NCBI GenBank assembly: GCA_030039755.1
Contig: JASHUY010000082.1
Coordinates: 1-58,527, forward strand
DNA: 58,527 bases
Source of the DNA: Acidimicrobiales bacterium
GTDB taxonomy: Bacteria > Actinomycetota > Acidimicrobiia > Acidimicrobiales > RAAP-2
Direction of reading: 5' to 3'
Numbering within the stretch: position 1 is the stretch's first letter; the number at the start of each line of letters is the position of its first letter. A model generated the notes under the pieces. The model saw only the letters and a program-made list of their open reading frames with translations, made no database searches and had not been told where the DNA came from. Shown piece by piece: positions 8,648-16,631 of this stretch. The translations under genes and the position numbers were made by a program.

Positions 8648-9015
8648 CCGGTCTCGTGTGGTACCTCACCATCTTCGTGCTCGCGGCCTTCGTGGGTTAC
8701 GAGGTGATCTCGAAGGTGCCGAGCATCCTCCACACGCCGCTCATGTCCGGGTCCAACGCGATCCACGGCATCGTGCTCGTGGGCGCGCTCTTCATCATGG
8801 GCGAGGCGACCGGCCCCGCGCAGCTCGTCCTCGGCTTCGTCACGGTGTTCCTCGCAACCTTGAACATCGTGGGCGGCTTCGTCGTGACCGACCGGATGCT
8901 CGAGATGTTCCACGCGAAGCCACAGCGCGTTCCGCCACCCGCGCCGGCCGCCGATGCACGGCCTGCCGGACCTGACTCCGTCCCGGGTTCCGGGGCGGAG
9001 GACGGCCCGTCGTGA
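8644..9015 (+). CDS. pntAB: NAD(P) transhydrogenase alpha-2 subunit (membrane domain)
   Basis: This 123-residue protein has three or four hydrophobic segments (about residues 3-20, 40-56 and 60-82). The family signature EVISKVPSILHTPLMSGSNAI is recognisable. It forms part of the proton channel (domain II) with PntB. The tail after residue 95 is Pro/Ala-rich and probably disordered. GTG overlaps the pntAA stop, and its own stop overlaps the pntB start, so the three subunits are translationally coupled. Confidence 0.93.
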   Translation: MTGLVWYLTIFVLAAFVGYEVISKVPSILHTPLMSGSNAIHGIVLVGALFIMGEATGPAQLVLGFVTVFLATLNIVGGFVVTDRMLEMFHAKPQRVPPPAPAADARPAGPDSVPGSGAEDGPS

Positions 9016-10442
9016 CCCTCGTGCACCAGGGCTTCTCGTTCCCGCTGTCCACCTGGCGCTCGGCGGTCTACCTGATCGCGGTGATCGGCTTCGTCGTCGC
9101 GCTGAAGGGTCTGAGCTCGCCGCGCCACGCGCGCCGGGGCAATCTCCTCGGCGCAGGTGCCGCCTTGCTCGCGGTCGGCATGACCTTCTCGGCGGGGACA
9201 GTGAACCACTCCGTGCGCAACCTCGGGCTCGCCTTCGGCGCGATGGCGTTGGGCGCCGTGGTCGCGGTGCCGGCGGCGCGGCTCGTGAAGATGACCGCGA
9301 TGCCACAGATGGTCGCGATGTTCAACGGGGTGGGTGGCGGTGCTGCGGCGCTGATCTCGGTGACCGAGCTCCTCCACGCCCACACGACCGGCGTGAGCCC
9401 GGCCACCTACGTGATCGTCGAAGCAGTGCTCGGCGTCCTCATCGGGAGCGTCTCGTTCGCGGGCAGCGCGGTCTCGTTCGCAAAGCTCCAGGAGCTGATG
9501 CCCACGCGGCCGATCGTCTACCCCGCGCAGCAGGCCATCAACGGGCTCGTCGGCGCGGGGATCGTGGCGCTGTTCGTGACGGCGGTGGTCACCGGTTCGA
9601 CCGACTACGTCTTCGGCGTCCTCGGGCTCTCGCTCCTCCTCGGCGTGGCGTTCACCCTGCCGATCGGCGGTGCGGACGTCCCCGTGCTCATCTCGCTGCT
9701 CAACGCGTTCACGGGCCTCGCGGTCGCGGCGTCGGGCTTCACCCTCGGGAACCCCCTCCTCATCGTGGCCGGCACCCTCGTCGGCGCGTCCGGCATGCTG
9801 CTCACGCGCCTCATGAGCAAGGCGATGGGGCGCTCGATCCCGAACATCCTGTTCAGCGCGTTTGGCGCGGTGGTCACCGCGACCGGGACCGCAGAAGGGC
9901 TCGACGGGAAGGCAGTGAAGACCTCGACGCCCGAAGACGTGGGCGTCCTCCTCGCCTACGCCCGCAAGGTGGCGATCGTCCCCGGGTACGGGCTGGCGGT
10001 CGCCCAGGCGCAGCACGTCGTCAAGGAGCTTGCCGACGAGCTCATGTCGAGGGGAGTCGAGGTCTTCTACGCGATCCACCCGGTCGCCGGCCGGATGCCC
10101 GGCCACATGAACGTCCTCCTCGCGGAGGCGAACGTCCCCTACGACGAGCTGAAGGAGATGGACGAGGCGAACCCCGAGATGCCCACCGCCGACGTCGCGC
10201 TGGTCGTCGGCGCGAACGACACCGTGAACCCCGCAGCGGTCAACTCGCCCGGCAGCCCGATCTACGGGATGCCGATCATCCACGCAGACCTGGCTCAGCA
10301 CATCGTCTTTCTCAAGCGCTCGATGCGGCCGGGCTTCGCCGGGATCGACAACGCGCTGCTCTTCGACGATAAGACCGTCCTGTTGTTCGGCGACGCGAAG
10401 GACACGCTCCAGAAGCTCGTGACCGCCGTGAAGGCGGTCTGA
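9012..10442 (+). CDS. pntB: NAD(P) transhydrogenase beta subunit
   Basis: The 476-residue protein has an N-terminal multi-span membrane part (to about residue 260) and a C-terminal NADP-binding domain III. Recognisable segments are MVAMFNGVGGGAAAL in the membrane domain, and VPGYGLAVAQAQH, HPVAGRMPGHMNVLLAEA and VALVVGANDTVNPAA in domain III. It completes the proton-driven transhydrogenase, which normally makes NADPH from NADH at the expense of the proton gradient. The following 139 bases hold no gene; a GC-rich stem near 10456-10470 could be a weak terminator. Confidence 0.95.
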   Translation: MTLVHQGFSFPLSTWRSAVYLIAVIGFVVALKGLSSPRHARRGNLLGAGAALLAVGMTFSAGTVNHSVRNLGLAFGAMALGAVVAVPAARLVKMTAMPQMVAMFNGVGGGAAALISVTELLHAHTTGVSPATYVIVEAVLGVLIGSVSFAGSAVSFAKLQELMPTRPIVYPAQQAINGLVGAGIVALFVTAVVTGSTDYVFGVLGLSLLLGVAFTLPIGGADVPVLISLLNAFTGLAVAASGFTLGNPLLIVAGTLVGASGMLLTRLMSKAMGRSIPNILFSAFGAVVTATGTAEGLDGKAVKTSTPEDVGVLLAYARKVAIVPGYGLAVAQAQHVVKELADELMSRGVEVFYAIHPVAGRMPGHMNVLLAEANVPYDELKEMDEANPEMPTADVALVVGANDTVNPAAVNSPGSPIYGMPIIHADLAQHIVFLKRSMRPGFAGIDNALLFDDKTVLLFGDAKDTLQKLVTAVKAV

Positions 10443-10581
10443 ACCGGGCTCGCGTCGGCCGACCGGCCGAGTGCTGGTTGCCCGAGCGTGAACCGGCCCA
10501 CGCCCAGGGCCCCGAGGGCACGGGTGTCGCCGTGGCGTTCTAGGCTCGGCGCGCCGCGCGCAGGGCGTCGGCACGCCTTTC

Positions 10582-11631
10582 ATGACGCACCGCATGTTCT
10601 TCCCGCCCGCCCTCCTTCCGCCGCTCGCAGGCGGCCAGTTCCTCCGGGTGGACCTTTCTCCCGCCCCCATCGCCGTCCTCTCCTGCGCCCTCGCCCTCTA
10701 TCTCTGGGGCGTCGGGCGCCAGAACCGGCTCCACCCGCGCCATCCCTGGCCGGCCCACCGCACGGCCGCGTTCGTCGGAGGGGTGGGGGTGAGCGCGGTC
10801 GCGGTCGTGAGCTTCCTCGGGGCGTACGACAGGACGCTGTTCTGGGACCACATGATCCAGCACCTGCTCCTCATCATGGTGGCTGCGATCCTCTTCGCCG
10901 CCTCGTCACCCGTCGACCTGGTCTGGCGGGCCACCGCAGGCGCTGCGCACCGGCGGGTGACCGCCTTGCTGCGCTCCCGCCTCGCGCGCGTGGCCGGGCA
11001 CCCGGTCACGGCCTTCGTCCTCTACGGGCTGTTCGTGCCGGTCACGCACCTCACGATCCTCTTCAACTGGGCGATCGAGTACGAGGCGGTGGACCAGTTG
11101 GAGCACCTCCTCTTCCTTGCGATCGGCTACCTCTTCTGGCGCCAGATCTTCGGCGCGGACCCGAACCGGTACAGGATGCAGCCGCCGATGCGCGCGCTGC
11201 TGCTCTTCCTCGCCGTCCCCGTCGACACCTTCGTCGGGCTCACGCTCAGCCTCGAGACGAGCGAGATCTTCCCCGCGTTCTCGGCCGAGCACCGGACCTG
11301 GGGGCCGTCGCTCCTCACGGACCTGCACATCGGCGGGGTCATCATGTGGGTCGGGGGAGACGTCTTGATGATGCTCGCCCTCATCCCGGTCGTCGTCGCG
11401 TGGGTCAGGCGGGAGGAACGGCACGCGACGCGCTTCGACCGGGAGCTCGAGACCTACTTCCCGCACCAGAGTCCGCTCGGCCAGCCGACAGCGGGGTTCG
11501 CGTTGGGACGTCACCGGCCCCGTCCGCCGCGAGCGGGCGAGCCCCGCGACGCGTCGGCGGGCGGGTCGCCTGCTCCCGACCTTCCGTCGTCCCTGGGGCC
11601 GGGCCCGGCAGGCCCGATCGTGGGCGGATGA
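10582..11631 (+). CDS. CtaG-type cytochrome c oxidase assembly protein
   Basis: The 349-residue polytopic protein has about seven hydrophobic helices and the caa3-type CtaG features: FLGAYDRTLFWDHMIQHLLLIMVAA, a His-rich FNWAIEYEAVDQLEHLLFLAIGYLFW helix, and DLHIGGVIMWVGGDVLMM. Members of this family help assemble haem-copper oxidases in Gram-positive bacteria, by analogy with Bacillus CtaG. The C-terminal 50 residues are Pro/Arg-rich and probably cytoplasmic. No oxidase genes are adjacent, so the partner is not visible. Its stop overlaps the next gene in an ATGA junction. Confidence 0.82.
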   Translation: MTHRMFFPPALLPPLAGGQFLRVDLSPAPIAVLSCALALYLWGVGRQNRLHPRHPWPAHRTAAFVGGVGVSAVAVVSFLGAYDRTLFWDHMIQHLLLIMVAAILFAASSPVDLVWRATAGAAHRRVTALLRSRLARVAGHPVTAFVLYGLFVPVTHLTILFNWAIEYEAVDQLEHLLFLAIGYLFWRQIFGADPNRYRMQPPMRALLLFLAVPVDTFVGLTLSLETSEIFPAFSAEHRTWGPSLLTDLHIGGVIMWVGGDVLMMLALIPVVVAWVRREERHATRFDRELETYFPHQSPLGQPTAGFALGRHRPRPPRAGEPRDASAGGSPAPDLPSSLGPGPAGPIVGG

Positions 11632-13202
11632 GCGGAGCCGGGACCTGGGTCACCGGTCCCCCCGAGCCACCTCCGCGCTTCTCGGGGACCGCGCCGGCCT
11701 CACCAGCCTCTCCACCCGTGGCGGCGCCAACGGTCTCACCCGACGGTCGGGGCCCGTCGGAGGCGGTGCCGCGCGTGCATCGCCGCCGGCTTCCGGAGCC
11801 GACCCGTCGTGAGCGGGTTGCGCGCGCGGGCCGGATCGTCCGGTCCGGTGTGGGGCGTCTCGCGCCGCTGGCCGCCCGCCAGCTCCTCCACGCGCGGGGC
11901 GGCGGGGGGCTTCTCCCCGCCGCCGTGGCCGCGAGGGCGCTGCGCCTGATGTGCCAGGACCTCGGTGGGACGTTCGTCAAGTTCGGCCAGCTGGTCGCCT
12001 CGTCGCCGGGGCTCTTCGGCGAGGCGGTCGCCGACGAGTTCCGCGCGTGCCTCGACACCGGGCAGCCCGTCGCGTTCGACCTCGTCCGCCGGAGCATCGA
12101 GGACGACCTCGGCATGGACCTGGACGAGGCCTTCGCGTACCTGGACCCCCGGCCGATCGGCAGGGCCTCGATCGCCGTCGTCCACCGCGCGCGCCTCCAC
12201 GACGGGCGGGAGGTGGCGGTGAAGGTGCTGCGCCCGGGGATCGACTTGGAGGTCGCTGCCGACCTGCGGCTCATGGTTCCCCTGGCGGAGCTCGTCGCCA
12301 AGGAGACCGGGGAGCAGATCGCGGGGTCGGTGCTCCAGCTCCTCGACGGGCTCCGCCAGCAGCTCGCCGAGGAGCTCGACCTCCGGAACGAGGCGAGGGC
12401 GCTCGCGCACTTCCGCGCCCTCCTTTCGGAGGCTCGCCTCGAGCGCATCGCGGTTCCCGAGCCGTTCCCGGCGCTGTCCGGGCGGAACGTCCTCACGATG
12501 GAGCTGCTGCACGGCGTGGCGATCGACGACCTCGCCGCGGCCGCGGCCCGCGGACAGGATCCTGCGCCACTGGTCGAGCAGGTCGTGCGGGCGTTCTTCA
12601 CGACGACCGTCCGGTGGGGCGCGTTCCACGGCGACCTGCACGCCGGGAACATGCTCCTGCTCGACGACGGCCGTCTCGGCATCATCGACTGGGGCATCGT
12701 CGGCCGGCTCGACGGCGACACCCACCGGTTCGTCCTCCGGCTCCTCGACGCGGTGCTCGGCGACGAGGCGGCGTGGCCCGACATCACCGCCCACCTCACG
12801 CGCGTCTACGGGCGCGCGATCCAGGTCGGGCTCGGGATGTCCGACGACGACCTGACGAGGTTCCTCCGCGGCATCGTCGAGCCTGCACTGACGCGCCCCT
12901 TCGGCGAGGTCAGCCTCGCCGACATGCTCGAGGCGCCGCTCATCCAGGCCGCGAAGGCACGCGGGGCGCGTGCCCACCAGCGCCCGTTGCGCTCGGTGCT
13001 GCTGCGGCTGCGCACGAACCGCCGGATGATACGGCTGGCCGACGAGGCCGGCGGTCTCATGTCCGACTTCACACGGGGCGCGTTCCTCCTCGCAAAGCAG
13101 TTCATGCACTTCGAGCGCTACGGCAAGCTCTTCCTCGCCGACCGGCCGATCCTGGCGGACCACGACTTCCTCGCAGCACTCGTGGGCGAGGCCCGAACCT
13201 GA
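11628..13202 (+). CDS. ABC1/UbiB (AarF) family atypical kinase-like protein
   Basis: The 524-residue protein has the ABC1 signatures: KFGQ at 118-121 (KxGQ motif), GRASIAVVH in place of the Ala-rich loop (about 178-186), the catalytic lysine in VAVKVLRP (K199), HGDLHAGN near 334 and IDWG near 354 in the position of the kinase DFG. Relatives act as ATPases linked to quinone or lipid metabolism. A Pro-rich N-terminus of about 60 residues precedes the domain. ATG at 11628 overlaps the CtaG-like stop, suggesting a shared respiratory-chain role. Its exact function in an organism with no visible ubi genes is unknown. Confidence 0.87.
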   Translation: MSGAGTWVTGPPEPPPRFSGTAPASPASPPVAAPTVSPDGRGPSEAVPRVHRRRLPEPTRRERVARAGRIVRSGVGRLAPLAARQLLHARGGGGLLPAAVAARALRLMCQDLGGTFVKFGQLVASSPGLFGEAVADEFRACLDTGQPVAFDLVRRSIEDDLGMDLDEAFAYLDPRPIGRASIAVVHRARLHDGREVAVKVLRPGIDLEVAADLRLMVPLAELVAKETGEQIAGSVLQLLDGLRQQLAEELDLRNEARALAHFRALLSEARLERIAVPEPFPALSGRNVLTMELLHGVAIDDLAAAAARGQDPAPLVEQVVRAFFTTTVRWGAFHGDLHAGNMLLLDDGRLGIIDWGIVGRLDGDTHRFVLRLLDAVLGDEAAWPDITAHLTRVYGRAIQVGLGMSDDDLTRFLRGIVEPALTRPFGEVSLADMLEAPLIQAAKARGARAHQRPLRSVLLRLRTNRRMIRLADEAGGLMSDFTRGAFLLAKQFMHFERYGKLFLADRPILADHDFLAALVGEART

Positions 13203-13212
13203 CGGCCGACGC

Positions 13213-13665
13213 TCAGTTGGACGGCGCCTGACCCCCGGTGGCCGGTGTCGCCGGAAGCTCGCTCCCGCAGTACTTGCACTTCGTCGCCGCGACGGGCAGG
13301 TCTGTCGACAGGCAGTAGGGACAGGTCTTGGCCGGCGCCGGGGCGGCGAAGACGGTGACGCCGCGACGCGCCTGGCCCTTCCTGAAGGGGACGACGATCA
13401 CGAAGTACACGACGAGCATGAAGATGATGAAGTAGACGATCGCCGCGATGAACGCGCCGAAGTTCACGAAGGTGCTCGTGTTCCCCGCCGCGCCGAGCTG
13501 GACGCCGAGCCCGATCGGGTGGTTGCCCTGCGCGCGGTTGACGATCGGGTCGATGACCGCTGTCGCGAACGCCTTGATGAGGCCTTCGAAGGCGAGTGCC
13601 ACCACGAGGCCCACCGCCACTACGACGATGTTCCCCTGCGTCATGAAATTTCGGAACCCCTTCAC
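13213..13665 (-). CDS. mscL: Large-conductance mechanosensitive channel MscL with C-terminal zinc ribbon
   Basis: The 150-residue protein starts GFRNFMTQGNIVVVAVGLVVALAF, typical of MscL TM1, and has TM2 at about 68-93 (FGAFIAAIVYFIIFMLVVYFV). It opens under membrane tension to release solutes. The usual C-terminal helix bundle is replaced by a linker and a CPYC...CKYC zinc ribbon (C115, C118, C130, C133). The GTG start is preceded by a strong GAGGAGGGAG ribosome site. It converges with the ABC1-family gene, leaving a 10-base gap. Confidence 0.9.
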   Translation of the reverse strand: MKGFRNFMTQGNIVVVAVGLVVALAFEGLIKAFATAVIDPIVNRAQGNHPIGLGVQLGAAGNTSTFVNFGAFIAAIVYFIIFMLVVYFVIVVPFRKGQARRGVTVFAAPAPAKTCPYCLSTDLPVAATKCKYCGSELPATPATGGQAPSN

Positions 13666-13807
13666 CGCTCCCTCCTCGTACGCTCCACTGCAGGCCCGGG
13701 CGGTCCGGCCCCGGGGAGATTGTGCTCCGAGAAGCGTGGGGAGTGACGAGTAAGCTCCTTCCGTTCACGTGACCGTCTCCGAAAAGTACGTCGACGGGAG
13801 GTTTCCG

Positions 13808-14005
13808 GTGAAGGTCGAGGTCGACTTCGACGTGTGCTCGAGCAACGCCGTGTGCATGGGGATCGTGCCCGAGGTCTTCGAGGTCCGGGACGACGGGTAC
13901 CTCTACGTGCTCGACGAGCACCCGCCCGAGACGCTTCGCGACCGGCTGCGTGAAGCGGTGACGAGTTGCCCGACCGGTGCCATCACGCTGGTCGAGGACG
14001 ACTGA
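13808..14005 (+). CDS. Single-cluster ferredoxin (CxxNxxC...CP type)
   Basis: This acidic protein of 65 residues has only three cluster cysteines (C10, C16 and C54 followed by Pro), spaced C-x5-C...CP, as in small [3Fe-4S] or labile [4Fe-4S] ferredoxins that serve actinobacterial cytochromes P450. The variable central residue is Asn (CSSNAVC). GTG at 13808 was chosen because GGGAGG lies six bases upstream and the protein then begins MKVEVDFDVC, the usual form. An alternative GTG at 13769 adds 13 residues. It lies 9 bases before gltX. No P450 gene is nearby. Confidence 0.85.
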   Translation: MKVEVDFDVCSSNAVCMGIVPEVFEVRDDGYLYVLDEHPPETLRDRLREAVTSCPTGAITLVEDD

Positions 14006-14014
14006 GCCGGAGGC

Positions 14015-15526
14015 GTGCCGGTCCCCAGGGTCCGCTTCGCGCCGTCCCCGACGGGCTACTTCCACGTCGGGAGCGGGCGCACCGCGCTGTACAACTGGCT
14101 CTTTGCACGGCGCAACGGCGGCGTCTTCATCCTCCGCATCGAGGACACCGACACGGAGCGCAACCGCGAGGAGTGGGTGGACGGCATCGTCGAGGCGCTC
14201 GCGTGGCTCGGTCTGGAGCCGGACGAGGGCCCGTACCGCCAGTCGGAGCGCGCGGCGCGCTACCAGTCGGCCATCGACACGCTGTGGGACGCGGGCTACC
14301 TCTACGCGTGCGACTGCACGCAGGAGGCCGTGCGCACGCGCAGGATGATGGGCGCCACTCCCGGGTACGACGGTTTCTGCCGGGACCGCGGCCTTCCCCG
14401 GGAGGGCAACGCACTTCGCTTCCGCACGCCGGCGGAGGGCGAGACCCAGGTCCACGACCTGATCCGTGGCACGGTCACGTTCCGCAACAACACGATGGAG
14501 GACTTCGTCGTCGCACGCTCGAACGGGCAGCCGCTCTTCGTGCTCGCCAACATCGTCGACGACCGCGACATGAAGATCACCCACGTCATCCGCGGCGAGG
14601 AGTTGCTGCCGAGCGCGCCGAAGGCGATACTCATCTGGCGCGCGCTCGACGCCGCGGCGAAGGGCGGGGCGGGTCCGGGCGGGGCGGGTCCGGGGGAGGC
14701 GGGTCCGGGCGGGGCGACGCCGCTGCCGGTCTGGGCGCACCTCCCGATCCTCGTGAACGAGGACAGGGAGAAGCTGTCGAAGCGCCGGGACCCGGTCGCG
14801 GTCGAGATGTACCGCGACCAGGGCTATCTTCCCGAGGCGCTCCGCAATTACCTCGCCCTGCTCGGGTGGAGCCCGCCGGGGGGCGCAGAGAAGGTGCCCG
14901 TCGGGGTGCTCGTCGACAACTTCGCCCTGGAGGACGTGAACCACTCGCCTGCGTTCTTCGACGTGAAGAAGCTCTCCCACATGAACGGCGAGTACATCCG
15001 CGACCTGAGCGTCGACGAGTTCGTCGACCGGGTGCGGCCCTGGGTGGACCCCGTCACCCGGCGCGCGGCAGGTGGGTGGGTGCCGGAGTCGGTGGGCCCG
15101 CCGCCGTGGCCGCCCGAGCGCTTCGATGCCGCCGTGTTCCTGCGGCTGGCGCCGCTCGTCCAGGAGCGCGTGGCGACCCTCGCCGAGGTGCCGGGCCTCG
15201 TGGACTTCGTGTTCCTCCGGGACCCCGTCATGGACGCGGCGTCGTGGGAGAAGGCGATCGGCTCGGACCCAGGCGCAGCCGCGTTGCTCGACGCGGCGTT
15301 CCGCGCCTACGAGGAAGTGAGGTGGTCCGCAGACGCGCTCCGCGAGGCGACGGTCACGGTCGGGGAGCAGGCGGGGCGGAAGCTCGCGAAGGCGCAGGCG
15401 CCGATCCGGGTCGCGGTCACCGGACGCACCGTCGGGCCGCCGCTGTTCGAGTCGCTCGAGGTGCTCGGACGCGAAGAGGTGCTTCGCCGGCTCATGGCCG
15501 CGCTCCGGCGCGCCCGGACGGGCTGA
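14015..15526 (+). CDS. gltX: Glutamyl-tRNA synthetase
   Basis: The 503-residue class I synthetase charges tRNA-Glu. The HIGH-like motif is HVGSGRT at 17-23 and the KMSKS-like motif is KLSKR near 252. LRIEDTDTERN and the CDC...FC cysteine set near 93-130 are typical. A Gly/Pro/Ala insertion (GGAGPGGAGPGEAGPGG) of about 17 residues sits near 216-232 in the catalytic domain, encoded by a 15-bp tandem repeat. It is 9 bases after the ferredoxin gene and upstream of tRNA-Glu(CTC), a cognate tRNA 900 bases away. No glnS is visible, so it may also charge tRNA-Gln for transamidation; that is inference. Confidence 0.95.
   Translation: MPVPRVRFAPSPTGYFHVGSGRTALYNWLFARRNGGVFILRIEDTDTERNREEWVDGIVEALAWLGLEPDEGPYRQSERAARYQSAIDTLWDAGYLYACDCTQEAVRTRRMMGATPGYDGFCRDRGLPREGNALRFRTPAEGETQVHDLIRGTVTFRNNTMEDFVVARSNGQPLFVLANIVDDRDMKITHVIRGEELLPSAPKAILIWRALDAAAKGGAGPGGAGPGEAGPGGATPLPVWAHLPILVNEDREKLSKRRDPVAVEMYRDQGYLPEALRNYLALLGWSPPGGAEKVPVGVLVDNFALEDVNHSPAFFDVKKLSHMNGEYIRDLSVDEFVDRVRPWVDPVTRRAAGGWVPESVGPPPWPPERFDAAVFLRLAPLVQERVATLAEVPGLVDFVFLRDPVMDAASWEKAIGSDPGAAALLDAAFRAYEEVRWSADALREATVTVGEQAGRKLAKAQAPIRVAVTGRTVGPPLFESLEVLGREEVLRRLMAALRRARTG
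14662..14717. repeat. 15-bp in-frame tandem repeat inside gltX
   Basis: GGGCGGGGCGGGTCC is repeated with a 15-base period for about 3.5 copies, the third copy being changed (GGGGGAGGCGGGTCC). It encodes the repeated GGAGP pentapeptide in the glutamyl-tRNA synthetase. The period keeps the frame, so copy number can vary without truncating the protein. Confidence 0.75.
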
Positions 15527-15535
15527 TCACGCGCG

Positions 15536-16228
15536 GTGTTCCTCCTCCGCGTGATCACGGCCCCCTTCCGCTGGATCACGGCTCCTCTCCGCTGGGCTCT
15601 CAAGATCGCGCTGCTCCTGTTCGTCGCCATCGTCGTCTACTACGCCGTCACCCTCGTCCAGGTGTGGCTGACCTCTCGCCAGTACGCCCCCGTAAAGGCG
15701 CAGGCCATCGTGGTGATGGGAGCGGCAGCCTACGACGCGGCGCCGTCGCCCGACCTGCAGGCGCGGCTCGACCAGGCCTTCATCCTCTGGAAGGACACAT
15801 ACGCCCGCCTGATCGTGTGCACCGGATCGCGAGAGTCCGGGGATCAGTACACAGAGTCCGAGGTCGGCGAAATGTACCTTCACAACACAAAGGGCGTGCC
15901 GACCTCGGACATCGTCGAGGTGGGCGGCAGCGACAGCTGGACAAACCTCGCGCTCGCCGCCGCCGAGCTGCGCCCCCGGGGTGACACGGACGTGCTGATC
16001 GTGACCGACCCGTTCCACGAGGCACGCTCGATGGCGATCGCCACCGACGTCGGCCTCACCCCGCACCCGACGCCCACCCAGACCTCGCCGATCCACGGGA
16101 CCGCGGTGATCCCCTACTTCCTGAGCACAGCGGCGGCCGTCGCGCTGGGGCGCATCATCGGCTACAAGCCGCTCCACGGCCTCGGCGATATGGCCATCGG
16201 GTCGTCAGGTGGCGGCCGGGGGGGGTAA
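15536..16228 (+). CDS. YdcF/SanA-like DUF218 membrane-anchored protein
   Basis: The 230-residue protein has one N-terminal membrane helix (about 18-45, ALKIALLLFVAIVVYYAVTL) and an extracytoplasmic DUF218 domain. Family hallmarks are AIVVMGAAAYD near 62-72, LIVCTGSRESG near 96, a conserved serine/asparagine segment DSWTNLALAA and DVLIVTDPFHEARS. Relatives include YdcF, SanA and ElyC, linked to envelope integrity; the reaction is unknown. The GTG start lies 9 bases after gltX. A Gly-rich tail ends the protein. Confidence 0.82.
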   Translation: MFLLRVITAPFRWITAPLRWALKIALLLFVAIVVYYAVTLVQVWLTSRQYAPVKAQAIVVMGAAAYDAAPSPDLQARLDQAFILWKDTYARLIVCTGSRESGDQYTESEVGEMYLHNTKGVPTSDIVEVGGSDSWTNLALAAAELRPRGDTDVLIVTDPFHEARSMAIATDVGLTPHPTPTQTSPIHGTAVIPYFLSTAAAVALGRIIGYKPLHGLGDMAIGSSGGGRGG

Positions 16229-16323
16229 CGGGTGGGTCGGCGGCCGGCGGGGGTAAAGGGCGGGCTCGCGGACGCAGGCGGCGCACCCCGCACGTGGCCT
16301 CGGGTAACCTGGCTCCCGCCCAT

Positions 16324-16395
16324 TCGGGGGTGGTGTAATCGGCAACACGACAGGTTCTGGCCCTGTTATTGGGGGTTCGAGTCCTCCCCCCCGAG
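16324..16395 (+). tRNA. tRNA-Gln (anticodon CTG)
   Basis: The cloverleaf can be folded by hand. The 7-bp acceptor TCGGGGG/CCCCCGA pairs perfectly. The anticodon stem ACAGG/CCTGT encloses TTCTGGC, giving anticodon CTG. The T-arm is GGGGG-TTCGAGT-CCTCC with one G-U pair. The discriminator is G, and CCA is not encoded. Confidence 0.95.
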
Positions 16396-16427
16396 CTGTG
16401 CAGGCGTGCGCACGCGCATCTGCGCTC

Positions 16428-16500
16428 GGCCCCATCGTCTAGAGGCCTAGGACACCACCCTCTCAAGGTGGAGACACGGGTTCGAACCCCGTTGGGGCTG
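16428..16500 (+). tRNA. tRNA-Glu (anticodon CTC)
   Basis: Acceptor GGCCCCA pairs with TGGGGCT (one G-U pair). The anticodon stem CCACC/GGTGG encloses CTCTCAA, giving anticodon CTC. The T-arm is ACGGG-TTCGAAC-CCCGT. The discriminator is G, and CCA is not encoded. It lies 32 bases after tRNA-Gln, probably in the same transcript. Its 3' end is the last core-type feature before the accessory region. Confidence 0.95.
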
Positions 16501-16631
16501 CGTAAAGGATGCGATCTCTCGCGGTTGCCGAACTGTTGTGGGTCCGCTCGGAGAGCCTGGATCGAACGGCATGCGCGGCCCGCTGGCTGCTCCTTTCCGG
16601 GGAGGCCGGAGCCGCAGCGCTTCATGACGGG

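Noticed and set aside
10443-10581. Rho-independent terminator after pntB
   Set aside because: CGGCC/GGCCG could pair near 10456-10470, but arms are only five bases and no T-run follows; recorded as a possibility only.
11736-13163. 475-codon minus-strand frame opposite the ABC1-family gene
   Set aside because: The plus-strand protein has all ABC1 motifs; the antisense product is charged low-complexity.
16501-16631. Small gene or attachment site after tRNA-Glu
   Set aside because: A 61-codon frame at 16509 runs into the ROK gene antisense and resembles nothing; no repeat of the tRNA end was found in the window.
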